DNA of 64,000 nucleotides from UBA12170 sp964293475 (lineage in GTDB: Bacteria > Bacteroidota > Bacteroidia > Bacteroidales > UBA12170). The position numbers and the translations under genes are program-made. The notes beneath the pieces were generated by a model. It made no database searches. It saw only the letters and a list, made by a program, of their open reading frames with translations, and had not been told where the DNA came from. Positions 1 through 10,329 of the stretch are shown in pieces. Where the stretch lies: positions 65,585 to 129,584 of the forward strand of contig CAXYYJ010000003.1 in the NCBI GenBank assembly GCA_964293475.1, given 5' to 3'. Positions within the stretch are counted from its first letter, which is position 1. Every line of letters starts with the position of its first letter.

Positions 1-11
1 TCTTAGTTCAA

Positions 12-19
12 TATCTTTG
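12..19 (+). promoter_or_regulatory. Predicted -7 box for the MutS-like gene
   Basis: TATCTTTG matches the Bacteroidota -7 consensus TAnnTTTG and lies 23 bases before the ATG at 43. The -33 region would be at the window edge and cannot be judged. Confidence 0.55.
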
Positions 20-42
20 CCCGCTAAACTATTACACTTATC

Positions 43-1848
43 ATGGACATTGGTCAGTTTTACAAGCAACGATTTAATCATTTTACAGCCTTAACCGAAA
101 AGTATACTCAATTATCAACCCGCATCAGCATTTTGCGCATTGTGTGGTTTCTGGTTTGGGCCCTGACCATCTATTTCTCCACTTTTTTCGGCGTGCCGAC
201 TTTGATTTTTGTGATTTTTCTGGGCTTATCGGTTTTTGTGGCTTTGGTAATCTGGCACAATAGAATCATTTCATTAAAACAGGAAAACGAAATCTACCAG
301 CAGATTAACCAAAAGGAAATCAAGGCATTGGAGCATGATTATTCATCGTTTGACGATGGATCGGAGTTTGTGGACGAAAAGCATTTCTACTCATACGATT
401 TGGATGTTTTTGGCCCTTTTTCGTTGTTTCAATACATCGGCCGTAGCTTTAGTGCGCAAGGGAAAGCCAATTTGGCGAATCGCCTCAAGAGTGGATTTTT
501 TGATGCTAAAGAGATTGAGCGACAACAAAAAGCCATCGATGAGTTGAGCCATCAACCCGAATGGTTGCAGGAATTTAGAATGTTGGGCGAGCAGACGGTG
601 AACAAAAAGAGCAAAAAAGCCATGCCGGTTACCGAACTGGGAATCTGGGCCGGGCGCGAAGATATATTTGGGGGTTTTAAGTTTAAGTTGTTGATTATCA
701 TTATTCCCGTAATCAGTTTTTTGGTTTTGTATCTTCTTATTTCAGGAGTCATCAGTTTTCAGTTGTTTCTGTTATATATGGTTGTTCCCCTGGGAATTTC
801 GGGTTTTTACGCCAAAAGAATCAACAATAACCATCAGGAGTTGAGCAAACAGGCCGATTCGCTGGAGCAATGGGAAAAAGTGTTTAAGAATGTGGAGCAG
901 CAAAAATTTGAAGCAAAAGTTTTGGTGAATTTGCAGAATGGGCTCAATTCCAATAGTTTAACTGCTTCAATGGCCATAAAAAAACTCTCGAAACTGGCTC
1001 AGGCTTTCGATACCCGCTTGAATATTTTTGGCTGGGTTTTGCTCAATTACTTTCTATTGTGGGATATTTTTCAGAGCATCCGATTGGAGAAATGGCGGAA
1101 ACAACATGGTATGTTTGTGGCTGACTGGTTTGGCATTTTGGCTCAAATGGAGTCGTTGGTCTCATTGGCTACCTTCAAAACCAATCATTCGGAATATCAT
1201 TTCCCCCAAATTGCCTCGGATGGGTTTATTCTGAAAGCGAAGCAAGTAGTTCATCCGCTGGTGAATCCAAAGTCTGCCATAGCCAACCCTGTCGATTTCG
1301 ACGGGTTTGGGCAGTTTACCATTGTTACAGGAGCCAATATGGCTGGAAAAAGCACCTATTTAAGAACGGTGGGAACCAACATGATTCTGGCCATGGCAGG
1401 TTCGGTGGTTGGGTCTAAAGAGATGATAATGAGTCCGGTGCAATTGTTCACAAGCATCAAAACAAAGGACAGTCTGGCCCATAGCGAGTCGTACTTTTAT
1501 GCCGAATTGGTGCGGTTAAAAACCATGATCGAAGCCTTGAAGAGCGGACAGTCTTTGTTCATCATTCTGGATGAAATACTCAAGGGCACCAACAGCAAAG
1601 ACAAGGAAACAGGCAGTAAAGCACTGATAGCGCAGCTTTTAGAGCTTCATGCGGTGGGCATCATTGCCACACACGATTTGCAGCTGGGAAGTCTGGCTCA
1701 AAGCTTTCCGCAGTCGGTAATCAATAAATGTTTCGAAGTTGAAATTACCGATGGGTTGCTCCGATTCGATTATAAAATACGAGATGGGATTTCGCAAAAT
1801 CTGAATGCCACTTTCTTAATGAAACAGATGGGCATTACTGGTTTGTAG
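43..1848 (+). CDS. Membrane-anchored MutS-family ATPase (MutS domain V protein)
   Basis: The C-terminal third is a MutS-type ABC ATPase domain: Walker A GANMAGKST at residues 430-438, Walker B FIILDE at about 506-511, then the KGTNSKD signature and an ATHD switch histidine. The N-terminus holds hydrophobic segments (about residues 28-70) and a second pair at about 215-255, so the protein is probably membrane-attached. It lacks the mismatch-binding and connector domains of true MutS. This shortened, membrane-spanning MutS paralogue is common in Bacteroidota; its role is unknown and mismatch repair should not be assumed. The ATG at 43 follows a good -7 box. Confidence 0.85.
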   Translation: MDIGQFYKQRFNHFTALTEKYTQLSTRISILRIVWFLVWALTIYFSTFFGVPTLIFVIFLGLSVFVALVIWHNRIISLKQENEIYQQINQKEIKALEHDYSSFDDGSEFVDEKHFYSYDLDVFGPFSLFQYIGRSFSAQGKANLANRLKSGFFDAKEIERQQKAIDELSHQPEWLQEFRMLGEQTVNKKSKKAMPVTELGIWAGREDIFGGFKFKLLIIIIPVISFLVLYLLISGVISFQLFLLYMVVPLGISGFYAKRINNNHQELSKQADSLEQWEKVFKNVEQQKFEAKVLVNLQNGLNSNSLTASMAIKKLSKLAQAFDTRLNIFGWVLLNYFLLWDIFQSIRLEKWRKQHGMFVADWFGILAQMESLVSLATFKTNHSEYHFPQIASDGFILKAKQVVHPLVNPKSAIANPVDFDGFGQFTIVTGANMAGKSTYLRTVGTNMILAMAGSVVGSKEMIMSPVQLFTSIKTKDSLAHSESYFYAELVRLKTMIEALKSGQSLFIILDEILKGTNSKDKETGSKALIAQLLELHAVGIIATHDLQLGSLAQSFPQSVINKCFEVEITDGLLRFDYKIRDGISQNLNATFLMKQMGITGL

Positions 1849-1874
1849 CCCATCGACCAAAACGACTTTTTAAA

Positions 1875-2621
1875 CTATTTCCTGACCAATATTTTTTTAT
1901 TCACCACCGTTTCCGATGTTCTGAGTTGAACAATATAATGTCCTGTGGGTAAATGGATTGGCTTTTCGAGTCGGAAGAAATATTCGGCAGTAAAGGAGTA
2001 AGCTTCGCGCCCTGACAGATCGTAAAACATGATTTGGGCATTTTTAATTTGCTTTCGGCTTTCAATGACAATATTCTCGGGATAATAATAAATAAAGACA
2101 TCGCCTTCGGTCAAAGGCTCCAGAACCCACGATTTGAAATAGATTTTAAATGGGTAATGACCGTCGGACTCGAAATACTCGAAACTATAATTTTCCTTGA
2201 GCAAATCTATTTTTCTCTGCCAAATTAAATCCTCCAGAATAATATATTCGAATCCAATATTTTTATCGACGGAAAGGGTATACTCACCTCCCAATCCGGC
2301 CAAAACAGACAAATCTATCATGGTGGTATCGGGAAGTTGATTTATTGAAAGCATGAAATCGTCGGCAAAAGTGAAAATCTGTGGCCGGCGGTTATTGGCC
2401 AGGATGGTTTTTAGAAAATCGTAATCCTTGTCGTAGCCAGCGGTGGAATTGGGATTAAAAACAATTTGGGTTCTGTCATATCCGCCTTCGCCTTCGGCCC
2501 GCAGAATCAAAATATTTTTAGTGGGCAACGAGTCGATGGCCACCGATTCTGTGATTTTGGTGTTTTGAGAGAAAATAGTAAATGGCCAAAAAACTATAAT
2601 GGCAAAAAAAATGTTTTTCAT
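1875..2621 (-). CDS. Small secreted protein with T9SS-type C-terminal domain
   Basis: A 248-residue protein with a signal peptide ending about FSQ at residue 19. The last ~70 residues look like a type A T9SS sorting domain: a beta-rich stretch with FYDLSGRE, LPTGHYIVQL and a basic end KKILVRK. The central part carries no family I recognise. It converges on the MutS-like gene, whose stop is 26 bases away. Likely exported and anchored or released by T9SS; function unknown. Confidence 0.7.
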   Translation of the reverse strand: MKNIFFAIIVFWPFTIFSQNTKITESVAIDSLPTKNILILRAEGEGGYDRTQIVFNPNSTAGYDKDYDFLKTILANNRRPQIFTFADDFMLSINQLPDTTMIDLSVLAGLGGEYTLSVDKNIGFEYIILEDLIWQRKIDLLKENYSFEYFESDGHYPFKIYFKSWVLEPLTEGDVFIYYYPENIVIESRKQIKNAQIMFYDLSGREAYSFTAEYFFRLEKPIHLPTGHYIVQLRTSETVVNKKILVRK

Positions 2622-2734
2622 GGCTAAGGTTTTGTTCCGCTAAATTAAAGCATTTTTAGTTAGTCTATAAATGATTGGCGACTCATAAATTTATCATAAA
2701 TTATTTGCTTAAATTTGCTCATATATTTAATTCT

Positions 2735-3238
2735 GTGCCAGGTATAAGAAAATTTCTCATCGTTTTTTTAATTCTCAGCTCGACCCTAGGTTTTAGTCAG
2801 CTTGCGAATTACAAAACCTTGTACCTGTACAATTTTATTAAGCGGATAGAATGGCCCAAACATTCGAAAGATGGCAACTTTAAAGTTTATATTATCGCCA
2901 GCGACGATGGTATTTATCAGTCGATGAAGCAGATAGCCGAAACAAAAAAAGCAGGCGACAGAACCATAGACGTGATTCGGGTTTATCATCCCGGAGAGAT
3001 AGGAAATGCCGATCTTGTTTTTATTGATTATAGTAACCGGAGATTTATTGAAGAAACAGCCCTGAGAATTGGTGCAAAACCCATTCTTTTGGTCGCTGAT
3101 TTTAAGGCTGCTGAAGGAACCGATATTAATTTTATTGAGACAAGCGATGGACTTGATTTTTTAATCAGGCCTCAGCATATCAAAGAAAAGGGGTTGAAGG
3201 TGAGTGACATGCTCATTCAGTTGGGTAAATTGGAATGA
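2735..3238 (+). CDS. YfiR-family (DUF4154) periplasmic protein
   Basis: The sequence has the YfiR/DUF4154 layout: signal peptide, YLYNFIKRIEWP near the mature N-terminus, a VYIIASDDG strand, GNADLVFIDY and a closing FLIRPQHIKEKGL region. In Pseudomonas YfiR is a periplasmic repressor of the diguanylate cyclase YfiN. Here no GGDEF protein is nearby; instead a TonB-type receptor and a histidine kinase follow on the same strand. I chose GTG at 2735 because it puts RK just before a signal peptide ending GFSQ; a TTG at 2675 would add 20 residues. First gene of a probable three-gene operon. Confidence 0.8.
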   Translation: MPGIRKFLIVFLILSSTLGFSQLANYKTLYLYNFIKRIEWPKHSKDGNFKVYIIASDDGIYQSMKQIAETKKAGDRTIDVIRVYHPGEIGNADLVFIDYSNRRFIEETALRIGAKPILLVADFKAAEGTDINFIETSDGLDFLIRPQHIKEKGLKVSDMLIQLGKLE

Positions 3239-3293
3239 TAAATAGGTAAAATTACTGAATAGAAGAAGTATTAATAGCATATATTTTTAGCTT

Positions 3294-5564
3294 TTGAAAC
3301 GAAAAATAGAAAATATTATCAAATTGATTGATAGAAGACACAAAAAGGCTTTTGTCCTGATGGCTTTTGTGTTGCTTTTTACTCCCTGGGCATCGGCTCA
3401 GATTGATGTTCAGAACATGAGCAAAGAGGAAATGAGCAAGATAACACAGGAGCAACTTCTCGAGATGCCATTGGAAGATTTAATGGAGCTGGTTCGGCGG
3501 TTTAAATTGAATTCGCTCGAAGAGCTTTACGATCAGATTCTAAATCCGGAGGTTCGAACTGCATCAAAGTTCGACGAGAAGTATTTTGCATCACCCCTAA
3601 GTATTTCGGTACTGACAGCCAGAGATATAGAATCGTCGGGAGCACTAAACATTCCTGAGTTGTTGCGTCTGGTTCCCGGAGTTATTGTTCGTCAGAAAAC
3701 CAATGGAAATTACGATGTTCACATTCGTGGGAACGACAATGTCCCCAGCGGACAAACCCTGTTCTACTCCGAAAACTCGTTGACGCTTGTTATGATTGAC
3801 GACCGGCCGGTTTATAACCATTTTCAGGGGGGAACTTTCTGGGAAACACTGCCGGTGACCCTGGAGAATATTGAGCGAATTGAGATTATTTATGGTCCTT
3901 CGGCTGCGCTCTATGGCCCCAATGCTGTGAGTGGTGTTATCCATATCATCACCAAAAAGGAAATGATTAAAGGAATAGAAGGCCATGTGAAAGCCCAATT
4001 GGGAGGCACCGGCAGTCACGATGCAGAGGCGGGAATCACTTTTGGGAAAGACAAGTTGATGGCTCGTTTAACGGCGCAATATCAGCGACTTATACGGTTT
4101 CAGGACGATTATTTTGTTTTTAGCAATTATTTAGACACGGTTACTCAGGGACGATATATCCCCAGCGATTCCATCAACTTTTTTGTGCAATCTTCCGACC
4201 AGAAATTCCCGAATACTTCGCGGTCGTCACTACGAAAATCGGTGAATCTTGATGTATTTTATCAAAAGGCAAAGGATCAGGGAATATTTTTAAATACTGG
4301 GGTTCAGCAATCTGATATTCAAAGTATATTTTTCGATACCCGCGATTTTTCACTCACAGGCAGACGAAGTCTTTCGGGATATGCCAACCTGAAATATTTC
4401 TATAAAGGAATAAATTTCAACACCTCCTATCATTTGGGCGAACAAAATCTGGCTCTGGGTTATCCCGGCTACCAGTTTTTGTATGGCAATTTCAATTCAA
4501 CCCTGGAGTATCTGTATCAATGGAAAGACCTAAAGATTTTGCCTGGATTCAACTATCAATATGTATTTTACGACGATCAACGGTATCTGCCCGAAGGGGA
4601 GAAAGGTATTTTTGGTGGACGGGAAGATTTGTCGAACACAGCCATGTTTTTACGTCTCGATTATACTTTCCTTAAAAAGCTAAGACTCACTGGTGCAGCC
4701 CGTTGGGAGTGGTTTAAATTCCCAAAAGAAGATTTTTACAGTTTTCAATTCACAGCCAGTTATCCCATCGACAAGCACAGCATGGTAAGAGCAGTTTATA
4801 GTAAAGCCAACCGTGGACCCTTTATGTGGGATTATCATGTTAATTTTTCTCAGACTTCGAGCTATGGAAACATCAGCCTGCTGACCAATTACAATAAAAA
4901 TCCGGAGCTAAACTTGCTTCAAATGCATATGTTTGAACTAGGTTTCAGGTCTAATTTGTCTAAAAATATTACTGTAGATGCGAGCTATTTTTATAATATA
5001 ACGAGCAATTTCAATTTGCCCGAAGGAAATCTGCGGCAAACCGGTGAATACTCCTACACACTGGAAGTCACCAAGCAAAATCTGCCTTTGGTTTCGGAGC
5101 AAATGGGCTTGAGCCTGAGTATGGAAACTTTGGTGATGAAACATTGGCATGCCAAGCTGTTCGGCACCATCCAACAAACCAACTTAGATAAGGTTTCCAG
5201 CTATTACGATTTGAACGATACCCTGGTGGTGGTGATAAAGAACGATTCGAAAATTCACAAATCGACTCCTGCTTTCACTGGGGGATTCAATATCAATTAT
5301 CAGGGTCAATCTAAATTGTCGGCCAATGCCGATCTGTACTTCATCAGCACTCAAAGCGTTTTCACCTACGATGGAGTTAAAGCCATCGATGCCAAAGCCA
5401 TATTTAATTTGCATGTGGCTTATCGGTTTTTCAGGGATCATGAAGTGTTTGTGAGCGGACGGAATTTGTTTTTCGACGATAGTTACGAGTTTATATTCGC
5501 CGACAAAGTTGGAACCGAGGTGCTGTTTGGCTTTAGATTAAAATGGGGTAACAGAAAAGAATAA
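3294..5564 (+). CDS. TonB-dependent receptor (YfiR-linked type)
   Basis: The protein has a signal peptide, then a leucine-rich acidic segment (about residues 38-80) of the LEDLMEL type that typically precedes the plug in receptors linked to YfiR proteins. The plug follows with ASKFDEKY, LRLVPGV, HIRGND and IEIIYGPSAALYGPNAVSGVIHI, and then a ~550-residue beta-barrel ending FGFRLKW. No carboxypeptidase-like N-terminal domain is present, unlike SusC-type receptors. The start is TTG at 3294; ATG at codon 23 would give a short signal peptide and is possible. The histidine kinase begins 10 bases after its stop. Substrate unknown. Confidence 0.85.
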   Translation: MKRKIENIIKLIDRRHKKAFVLMAFVLLFTPWASAQIDVQNMSKEEMSKITQEQLLEMPLEDLMELVRRFKLNSLEELYDQILNPEVRTASKFDEKYFASPLSISVLTARDIESSGALNIPELLRLVPGVIVRQKTNGNYDVHIRGNDNVPSGQTLFYSENSLTLVMIDDRPVYNHFQGGTFWETLPVTLENIERIEIIYGPSAALYGPNAVSGVIHIITKKEMIKGIEGHVKAQLGGTGSHDAEAGITFGKDKLMARLTAQYQRLIRFQDDYFVFSNYLDTVTQGRYIPSDSINFFVQSSDQKFPNTSRSSLRKSVNLDVFYQKAKDQGIFLNTGVQQSDIQSIFFDTRDFSLTGRRSLSGYANLKYFYKGINFNTSYHLGEQNLALGYPGYQFLYGNFNSTLEYLYQWKDLKILPGFNYQYVFYDDQRYLPEGEKGIFGGREDLSNTAMFLRLDYTFLKKLRLTGAARWEWFKFPKEDFYSFQFTASYPIDKHSMVRAVYSKANRGPFMWDYHVNFSQTSSYGNISLLTNYNKNPELNLLQMHMFELGFRSNLSKNITVDASYFYNITSNFNLPEGNLRQTGEYSYTLEVTKQNLPLVSEQMGLSLSMETLVMKHWHAKLFGTIQQTNLDKVSSYYDLNDTLVVVIKNDSKIHKSTPAFTGGFNINYQGQSKLSANADLYFISTQSVFTYDGVKAIDAKAIFNLHVAYRFFRDHEVFVSGRNLFFDDSYEFIFADKVGTEVLFGFRLKWGNRKE

Positions 5565-5574
5565 ATCAGGTATT

Positions 5575-7143
5575 TTGCGAAAAAAATCCATCACCAACAG
5601 ATTAGGTCTGGCTTACGCCTTTAGCACTCTGACCATTTTATTGGGGACTATTATGCTGTTTTTTGCGCTCAACAATAATTATAAACTATTGCAGAGCATG
5701 GCCGATGTTTATTCGCCGAGCACCGCGCTTTTACAAAAATTTTCCTATCAGGTAGCCGAAACAAAGATGCTTATTAAAAACTGGGTTTTCGTAAGCCCAC
5801 AAACCAATTCGCCCGATAAAATCAAACTCAAGCAACTTCAGGATACCGATATTCCGGCAATTTTAAATGAGTTGAAGAGTCTTTCGGTAAAGTGGACCGA
5901 CAAGGAGAAACTGGTGCTGAACCAACTCGAAACCCAGTTTTACGATTCGCTGGTGCCTGCTCAAAAAGATGTAATGAAGTTGCTTAATACCTTCGAAGAC
6001 TATAACAATACTTTATTGATTTTTAGCGCCCAGTCGCTTGTAGAGGATGAATCGGATCCGGTGATGATGAAAACCACGCAACTCATCGAAAACATAAATC
6101 ATTTTATGACCACGCTTTCTAAAAAATCGGAAGATGTTAAAAATGAGTCGAAAAAATCGATGAATGCCTTTAAACTCCTCATCATTTTTATTGCTTTTTC
6201 CATTGCTATTGGTACATTTTTATTGGCCAGTTATATCAACCGCAGCGTTATTAAACCCCTGAAAGAAATGGATAAAGCGGCGTCGCTGGTACAAAACGGG
6301 AATCTGGATATTAAGGTTGATGTGAGGCAGGATGATGAGGTGGGGACACTCAGCGAGAATTTCAACAAGATGATTTTCAGTCTTAAAGAGCAAAAGGAAG
6401 AGCTTGAAGAGTTCAATCAGTTATTGCTCAAATCGCAGAAGAAGCTCAAAGAAACCAATCAAACCAAAGATAAATTCTTCAATATTATTGCCCACGACCT
6501 CAAAGGCCCTTTTTCATCGTTTTTGGCCATTACCGATGTGCTCAACAGCGATGCTGATAGTTTGCCTGAGGATAAGAAACAGTATCTCATTAAAAGTCTG
6601 AACCAATCGGCCTTATATCTCGAAAGTCTGCTTGAGAATCTGCTGCAATGGGCAAGAACCCAAAGCGGTACTTTGGAAGTGAACAGCCGGTGTATATTTT
6701 TGCATGAAATTGTAAAACAGAATATCAGGTTATTGCATATGGAAGCACAGTATAACAACGTTGAGTTTGTTGATACGATTTCGGAAGAAACTCAGGTTAT
6801 GGCCGATCCGAATCTGCTTCACACTGTCATGAGGAATTTGCTGAGTAACGCGGTTAAATTCAGCGAGAAAGGTGGACAAGCTACGGTGAGTTGTCACGAT
6901 AAAGGAAGGAAATTTATAGAAGTTAGCATAGCCGACGAAGGTATTGGAATACATCACGACGATTTGCACAAGCTGTTTCGGATAGATGTGAGTACAAAAA
7001 CCATTGGCGAAAGCAATAGAAAAGGAACCGGTTTTGGGCTTATACTTTGCAAGGAATTTGTGGAAAAACAAGGCGGGCAAGTCAACGTGGAGAGCAAGTT
7101 GGGCAAAGGAACCATTTTTAGGTTTACCTTGCCTAAATGCTAA
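5575..7143 (+). CDS. HAMP-containing sensor histidine kinase
   Basis: Order: transmembrane segment (about residues 10-32), periplasmic helical sensor region, second transmembrane segment (about 197-218), HAMP (about 219-275), short coiled coil, HisKA with AHDLKGP (phospho-acceptor His307), and HATPase with N box NLLSNAVKF, G1 DEGIGI and G2 GTGFGLILCKEF. All catalytic elements look intact. There is no receiver domain and no response regulator next door, so the partner is elsewhere. The TTG start is 10 bases after the receptor stop, implying one transcript and a sensing role tied to the YfiR and receptor genes. Confidence 0.88.
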   Translation: MRKKSITNRLGLAYAFSTLTILLGTIMLFFALNNNYKLLQSMADVYSPSTALLQKFSYQVAETKMLIKNWVFVSPQTNSPDKIKLKQLQDTDIPAILNELKSLSVKWTDKEKLVLNQLETQFYDSLVPAQKDVMKLLNTFEDYNNTLLIFSAQSLVEDESDPVMMKTTQLIENINHFMTTLSKKSEDVKNESKKSMNAFKLLIIFIAFSIAIGTFLLASYINRSVIKPLKEMDKAASLVQNGNLDIKVDVRQDDEVGTLSENFNKMIFSLKEQKEELEEFNQLLLKSQKKLKETNQTKDKFFNIIAHDLKGPFSSFLAITDVLNSDADSLPEDKKQYLIKSLNQSALYLESLLENLLQWARTQSGTLEVNSRCIFLHEIVKQNIRLLHMEAQYNNVEFVDTISEETQVMADPNLLHTVMRNLLSNAVKFSEKGGQATVSCHDKGRKFIEVSIADEGIGIHHDDLHKLFRIDVSTKTIGESNRKGTGFGLILCKEFVEKQGGQVNVESKLGKGTIFRFTLPKC

Positions 7144-7273
7144 TTTTGGTAAACATTTTTTGTGTGTGGTAAATGTTTATTTTTATCGCTGTGTTGGTGA
7201 TTTATTCAATGTATTTGAAAAAAATCAATCAAGAGGATGTTTGAATTCTTGAGAGCCAAAGAAAAAAAGGAAA

Positions 7274-10200
7274 GTGAGAATAAGCTGTATATTGTTGATA
7301 AATAGAAAAATATCAAAAGTCGGGGGGCAAATAGTTTTGTTTGCAGCAATTTATATTTTCGTTTTTTTGAGCTTACCTGGTTATTCCCAATCCATAAAAA
7401 CCGAAAATCTTTTTGTATCCTCCTACTCGGTGGAGCAAGGTCTCAGACAAAGCATGGTGAGTCAGGTTTGTCAGGATCATTTGGGGTTAATTTGGATGGT
7501 TACCGGCGATGGATTGCACTATTTCGATGGACAGGAATTCAGGGCTTTCAGAGTACCGGAAAATGACTTAAGCAATCAAGCCGATAATTTGATGAGAAGT
7601 CTTGTGGAATCGGAACCGGGTAAATTATTATTATCATCCTCATCATCGTTGTTAAGCTTTAACACCTCCAGTGGCCTTTTTCAAACGGCATATCGAAAGG
7701 AGGGGTTTTATCCAACAATTTTTAATACAAAAATTTTAGGGCGCCCCTTGATTTGGATAAAGGATGAAGGATTTTATATGGAGAATAAGGGTAATATAGA
7801 ATCCATAGAATTTGAATTTGGCTCATCGGAATCTTTTCCTCCTGAATTTGTTCCGGTAAAAGCTTTGAAAGCAACAAAAGAAGAGATTCTGGTTATAGGG
7901 GAAACTGGAATCCTGAAAATTTATGTGTCGCAACAGCCAACAAATCACCTTTTTAAAGCGGATTGGTTTCCTGTTTCAGGGGTTAGGGATATAGCAAAAA
8001 CCCCCGATGGGAGCATTATTGTTCTTGTTGATAATGCTCTTTATATTTGGAAAGAGCAGTGTGAATTGGTTTTACTCACTGAAACAAATCTTTCTGGTAA
8101 ATTTAATCTGTTCATTGATTCAAAAAATCATTTTTGGCTTACCGATAAACATAACAATACTGTCTTTCGAATATCCGGGCAAATTATTTCCGAAATCAGG
8201 TTGCAATCGAGATATGGAAAGCATAACGAGTTTCTGAGTCCCTCCATTATCAGTATTTTTGAAGACCGTGAGAACAATTTATGGTTTGGTACTGATGGTA
8301 ACGGAGTTTTGCTGTATTCTCCAAACCATGTTTTTTTTTCCAAGGCGAACACTGGTTTTACCCGCTGTTTGGCATGGTTTGACCAATCTGTCTGGGCAGG
8401 AACCTATAATAATGGATTGTGGAAATTAAATACAGATTTATCTCAATATCAAAGAGTTAATCCAAAAGAATTCGACAACTCCATTTATTTTCTCGATATG
8501 TATGTCAAAGATAACCAACATCTATGGCTTGCAACCAGAACGGGGATCAGTATTGTGGATATGAATGGCGATTTGGTATGGAGCTATCCTTTAACTTGTG
8601 AGAATGCAAAGTTTCTTAATATTTCGAATGGAGAAATCATACTATCAGCCGATAACAAGCTTTATCAGTTTACCAATTCAAATTCGCCCCAATTAGATAA
8701 AGTCCTTGATTTTATTCCCACAAGAGCATTTTTAGAATTGCAGAATTTTTATTGGGTAGGAACTCAGTTTGGTTTATATAGGTATGAGAAAACAGTGGGT
8801 TTTAATATTGGAGAAGCTTCTTTTTTAAAGAACCATCAACTTTCAACAAGTCCGGTTTATGGTCTTTGGTATCACAATAATCTTGTTTGGACTGCAACTG
8901 CCAATGGATTAAAGTGTTATAATCCTGAAGGTACCATTCATGATATCAAAGGAGCCGATGAATTGAGCAATGAAGTTATATATACTACCATTCACGATGC
9001 GCAAAACCGCATATGGTTCTCGGGCAACAATGGAGTAGGATGTATGCAAGATGAAAATGGGAGCAAAATTATTTACTTCAATTCATCAAATAATCTTCAA
9101 TCGCTCGAATTTAATCACAATGCCAGTTTGCAAACATCAAGTGGTCTCATATATTTTGGGGGAATTAATGGTGTAAATTGTATCAATCCGGGTGCATTTT
9201 CCCCAGAGAACAATCCTCCCGATGTTAAACTGATAAGTCTATTTGTTTCAGATACTTCCTATTCGCCTTGTTTGCCATTGGTTCAGCCTAATTTTGAACT
9301 CAATCGGTTGGCGCCCCATATAAGCGGAAGAGTTTTTACAACAGATTATATGAATTCGGGTTCAAATTTATATTCCTTTTTTTTGGAAGGTTACCAATCG
9401 GAATACAGTAAACCCTCCGCCGATGCTTCATTTCTTTATCGTAATCTGCCCCCGGGCGAGTATCGTTTGTTTGTAAAAAGTGCCGATTCATTCTATAACT
9501 GGAGCCCACCGCAATGCTTAATCACTTTTTTTATTGAATCTCCGTATTATAGCCAATGGTGGTTTCTGCTTTTGCTTTCGCTGAGTGTTATTGCCATTAC
9601 GGTTATCATTGTAAAACAAGTGCAAAAATTGCGCTATCAGAGAAAAATCAAGGAACTGGAGCACGAAAATTCCATTGAAAAAGAAAGACTTCGCATTTCG
9701 AAAGATATGCATGACGAAGTGGGAGCCAGCCTAACCAGAATTTCAATTTTAAGTCAAATAGCGAAAAATCAGTCTCTTGCTTCAGAAAAAACCAGTGAAC
9801 TCATCGAACAAATTTCTACCATTTCGGGAAATGTAGTGGATGAAATGAGCGAGATTATTTGGGCTATGAATCCACGAAACGACAGTTTCGATAGCTTTAT
9901 TTCCTACATAAGGCAATACACTTCAAACTATTTGGAGATGACAGAAATTGCCATAACCTATCATTTCCCCGAAAATATTCCAACTCACCCTATGTCTTCG
10001 GAGCTTCGCCGCAATCTTTTTCTCATTATCAAAGAATCTTTTCACAATATCGTTAAACACTCACAAGCTCAAAAAGCTATCATGACACTCCATCTTTCAG
10101 GGACTATGCTTTTCGTTGAAATAGAAGACAATGGCAAGGGATTTTCACCCAACCAAAACCCAGGTCATGGTAATGGGCTCATTAATATGCGCAAGCGGAT

Positions 10201-10300
10201 GGAAGAAATCCGGGGTAGCTTTTCAATGACATCTGAAACCGGAAAAGGAACAAAAATTGCGCTTTCGGTGGATATGGGGGACTCAAATAAATCACACTAA
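7274..10300 (+). CDS. Two-component sensor kinase with beta-propeller and Y_Y_Y sensor
   Basis: The signal peptide ends PGYSQ. A long periplasmic region holds Reg_prop-type repeats (WFGTDGNGVLLY, WAGTYNNGLW, WVGTQFGLYRY, WFSGNNGVG) forming two propellers, then a Y_Y_Y-like domain (YRNLPPGEYRLFVKS), one transmembrane segment at about residues 755-777, a HisKA_3 dimerisation domain with DMHDEVGASL (His813) and a HATPase domain with DNGKGF. Unlike SusR/HTCS hybrids it has no fused receiver or AraC domain. Its partner is most likely the NarL-type regulator 66 bases downstream. Start is GTG at 7274; a slightly later start is possible. Confidence 0.88.
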   Translation: MRISCILLINRKISKVGGQIVLFAAIYIFVFLSLPGYSQSIKTENLFVSSYSVEQGLRQSMVSQVCQDHLGLIWMVTGDGLHYFDGQEFRAFRVPENDLSNQADNLMRSLVESEPGKLLLSSSSSLLSFNTSSGLFQTAYRKEGFYPTIFNTKILGRPLIWIKDEGFYMENKGNIESIEFEFGSSESFPPEFVPVKALKATKEEILVIGETGILKIYVSQQPTNHLFKADWFPVSGVRDIAKTPDGSIIVLVDNALYIWKEQCELVLLTETNLSGKFNLFIDSKNHFWLTDKHNNTVFRISGQIISEIRLQSRYGKHNEFLSPSIISIFEDRENNLWFGTDGNGVLLYSPNHVFFSKANTGFTRCLAWFDQSVWAGTYNNGLWKLNTDLSQYQRVNPKEFDNSIYFLDMYVKDNQHLWLATRTGISIVDMNGDLVWSYPLTCENAKFLNISNGEIILSADNKLYQFTNSNSPQLDKVLDFIPTRAFLELQNFYWVGTQFGLYRYEKTVGFNIGEASFLKNHQLSTSPVYGLWYHNNLVWTATANGLKCYNPEGTIHDIKGADELSNEVIYTTIHDAQNRIWFSGNNGVGCMQDENGSKIIYFNSSNNLQSLEFNHNASLQTSSGLIYFGGINGVNCINPGAFSPENNPPDVKLISLFVSDTSYSPCLPLVQPNFELNRLAPHISGRVFTTDYMNSGSNLYSFFLEGYQSEYSKPSADASFLYRNLPPGEYRLFVKSADSFYNWSPPQCLITFFIESPYYSQWWFLLLLSLSVIAITVIIVKQVQKLRYQRKIKELEHENSIEKERLRISKDMHDEVGASLTRISILSQIAKNQSLASEKTSELIEQISTISGNVVDEMSEIIWAMNPRNDSFDSFISYIRQYTSNYLEMTEIAITYHFPENIPTHPMSSELRRNLFLIIKESFHNIVKHSQAQKAIMTLHLSGTMLFVEIEDNGKGFSPNQNPGHGNGLINMRKRMEEIRGSFSMTSETGKGTKIALSVDMGDSNKSH

Positions 10301-10329
10301 AAGGGGACACGGTAGAAAAAAAATGACAG

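Noticed and set aside
2735..7143. YfiBNR-type cyclic di-GMP system
   Set aside because: No GGDEF cyclase (YfiN) or YfiB lipoprotein is present; the output here is a histidine kinase.
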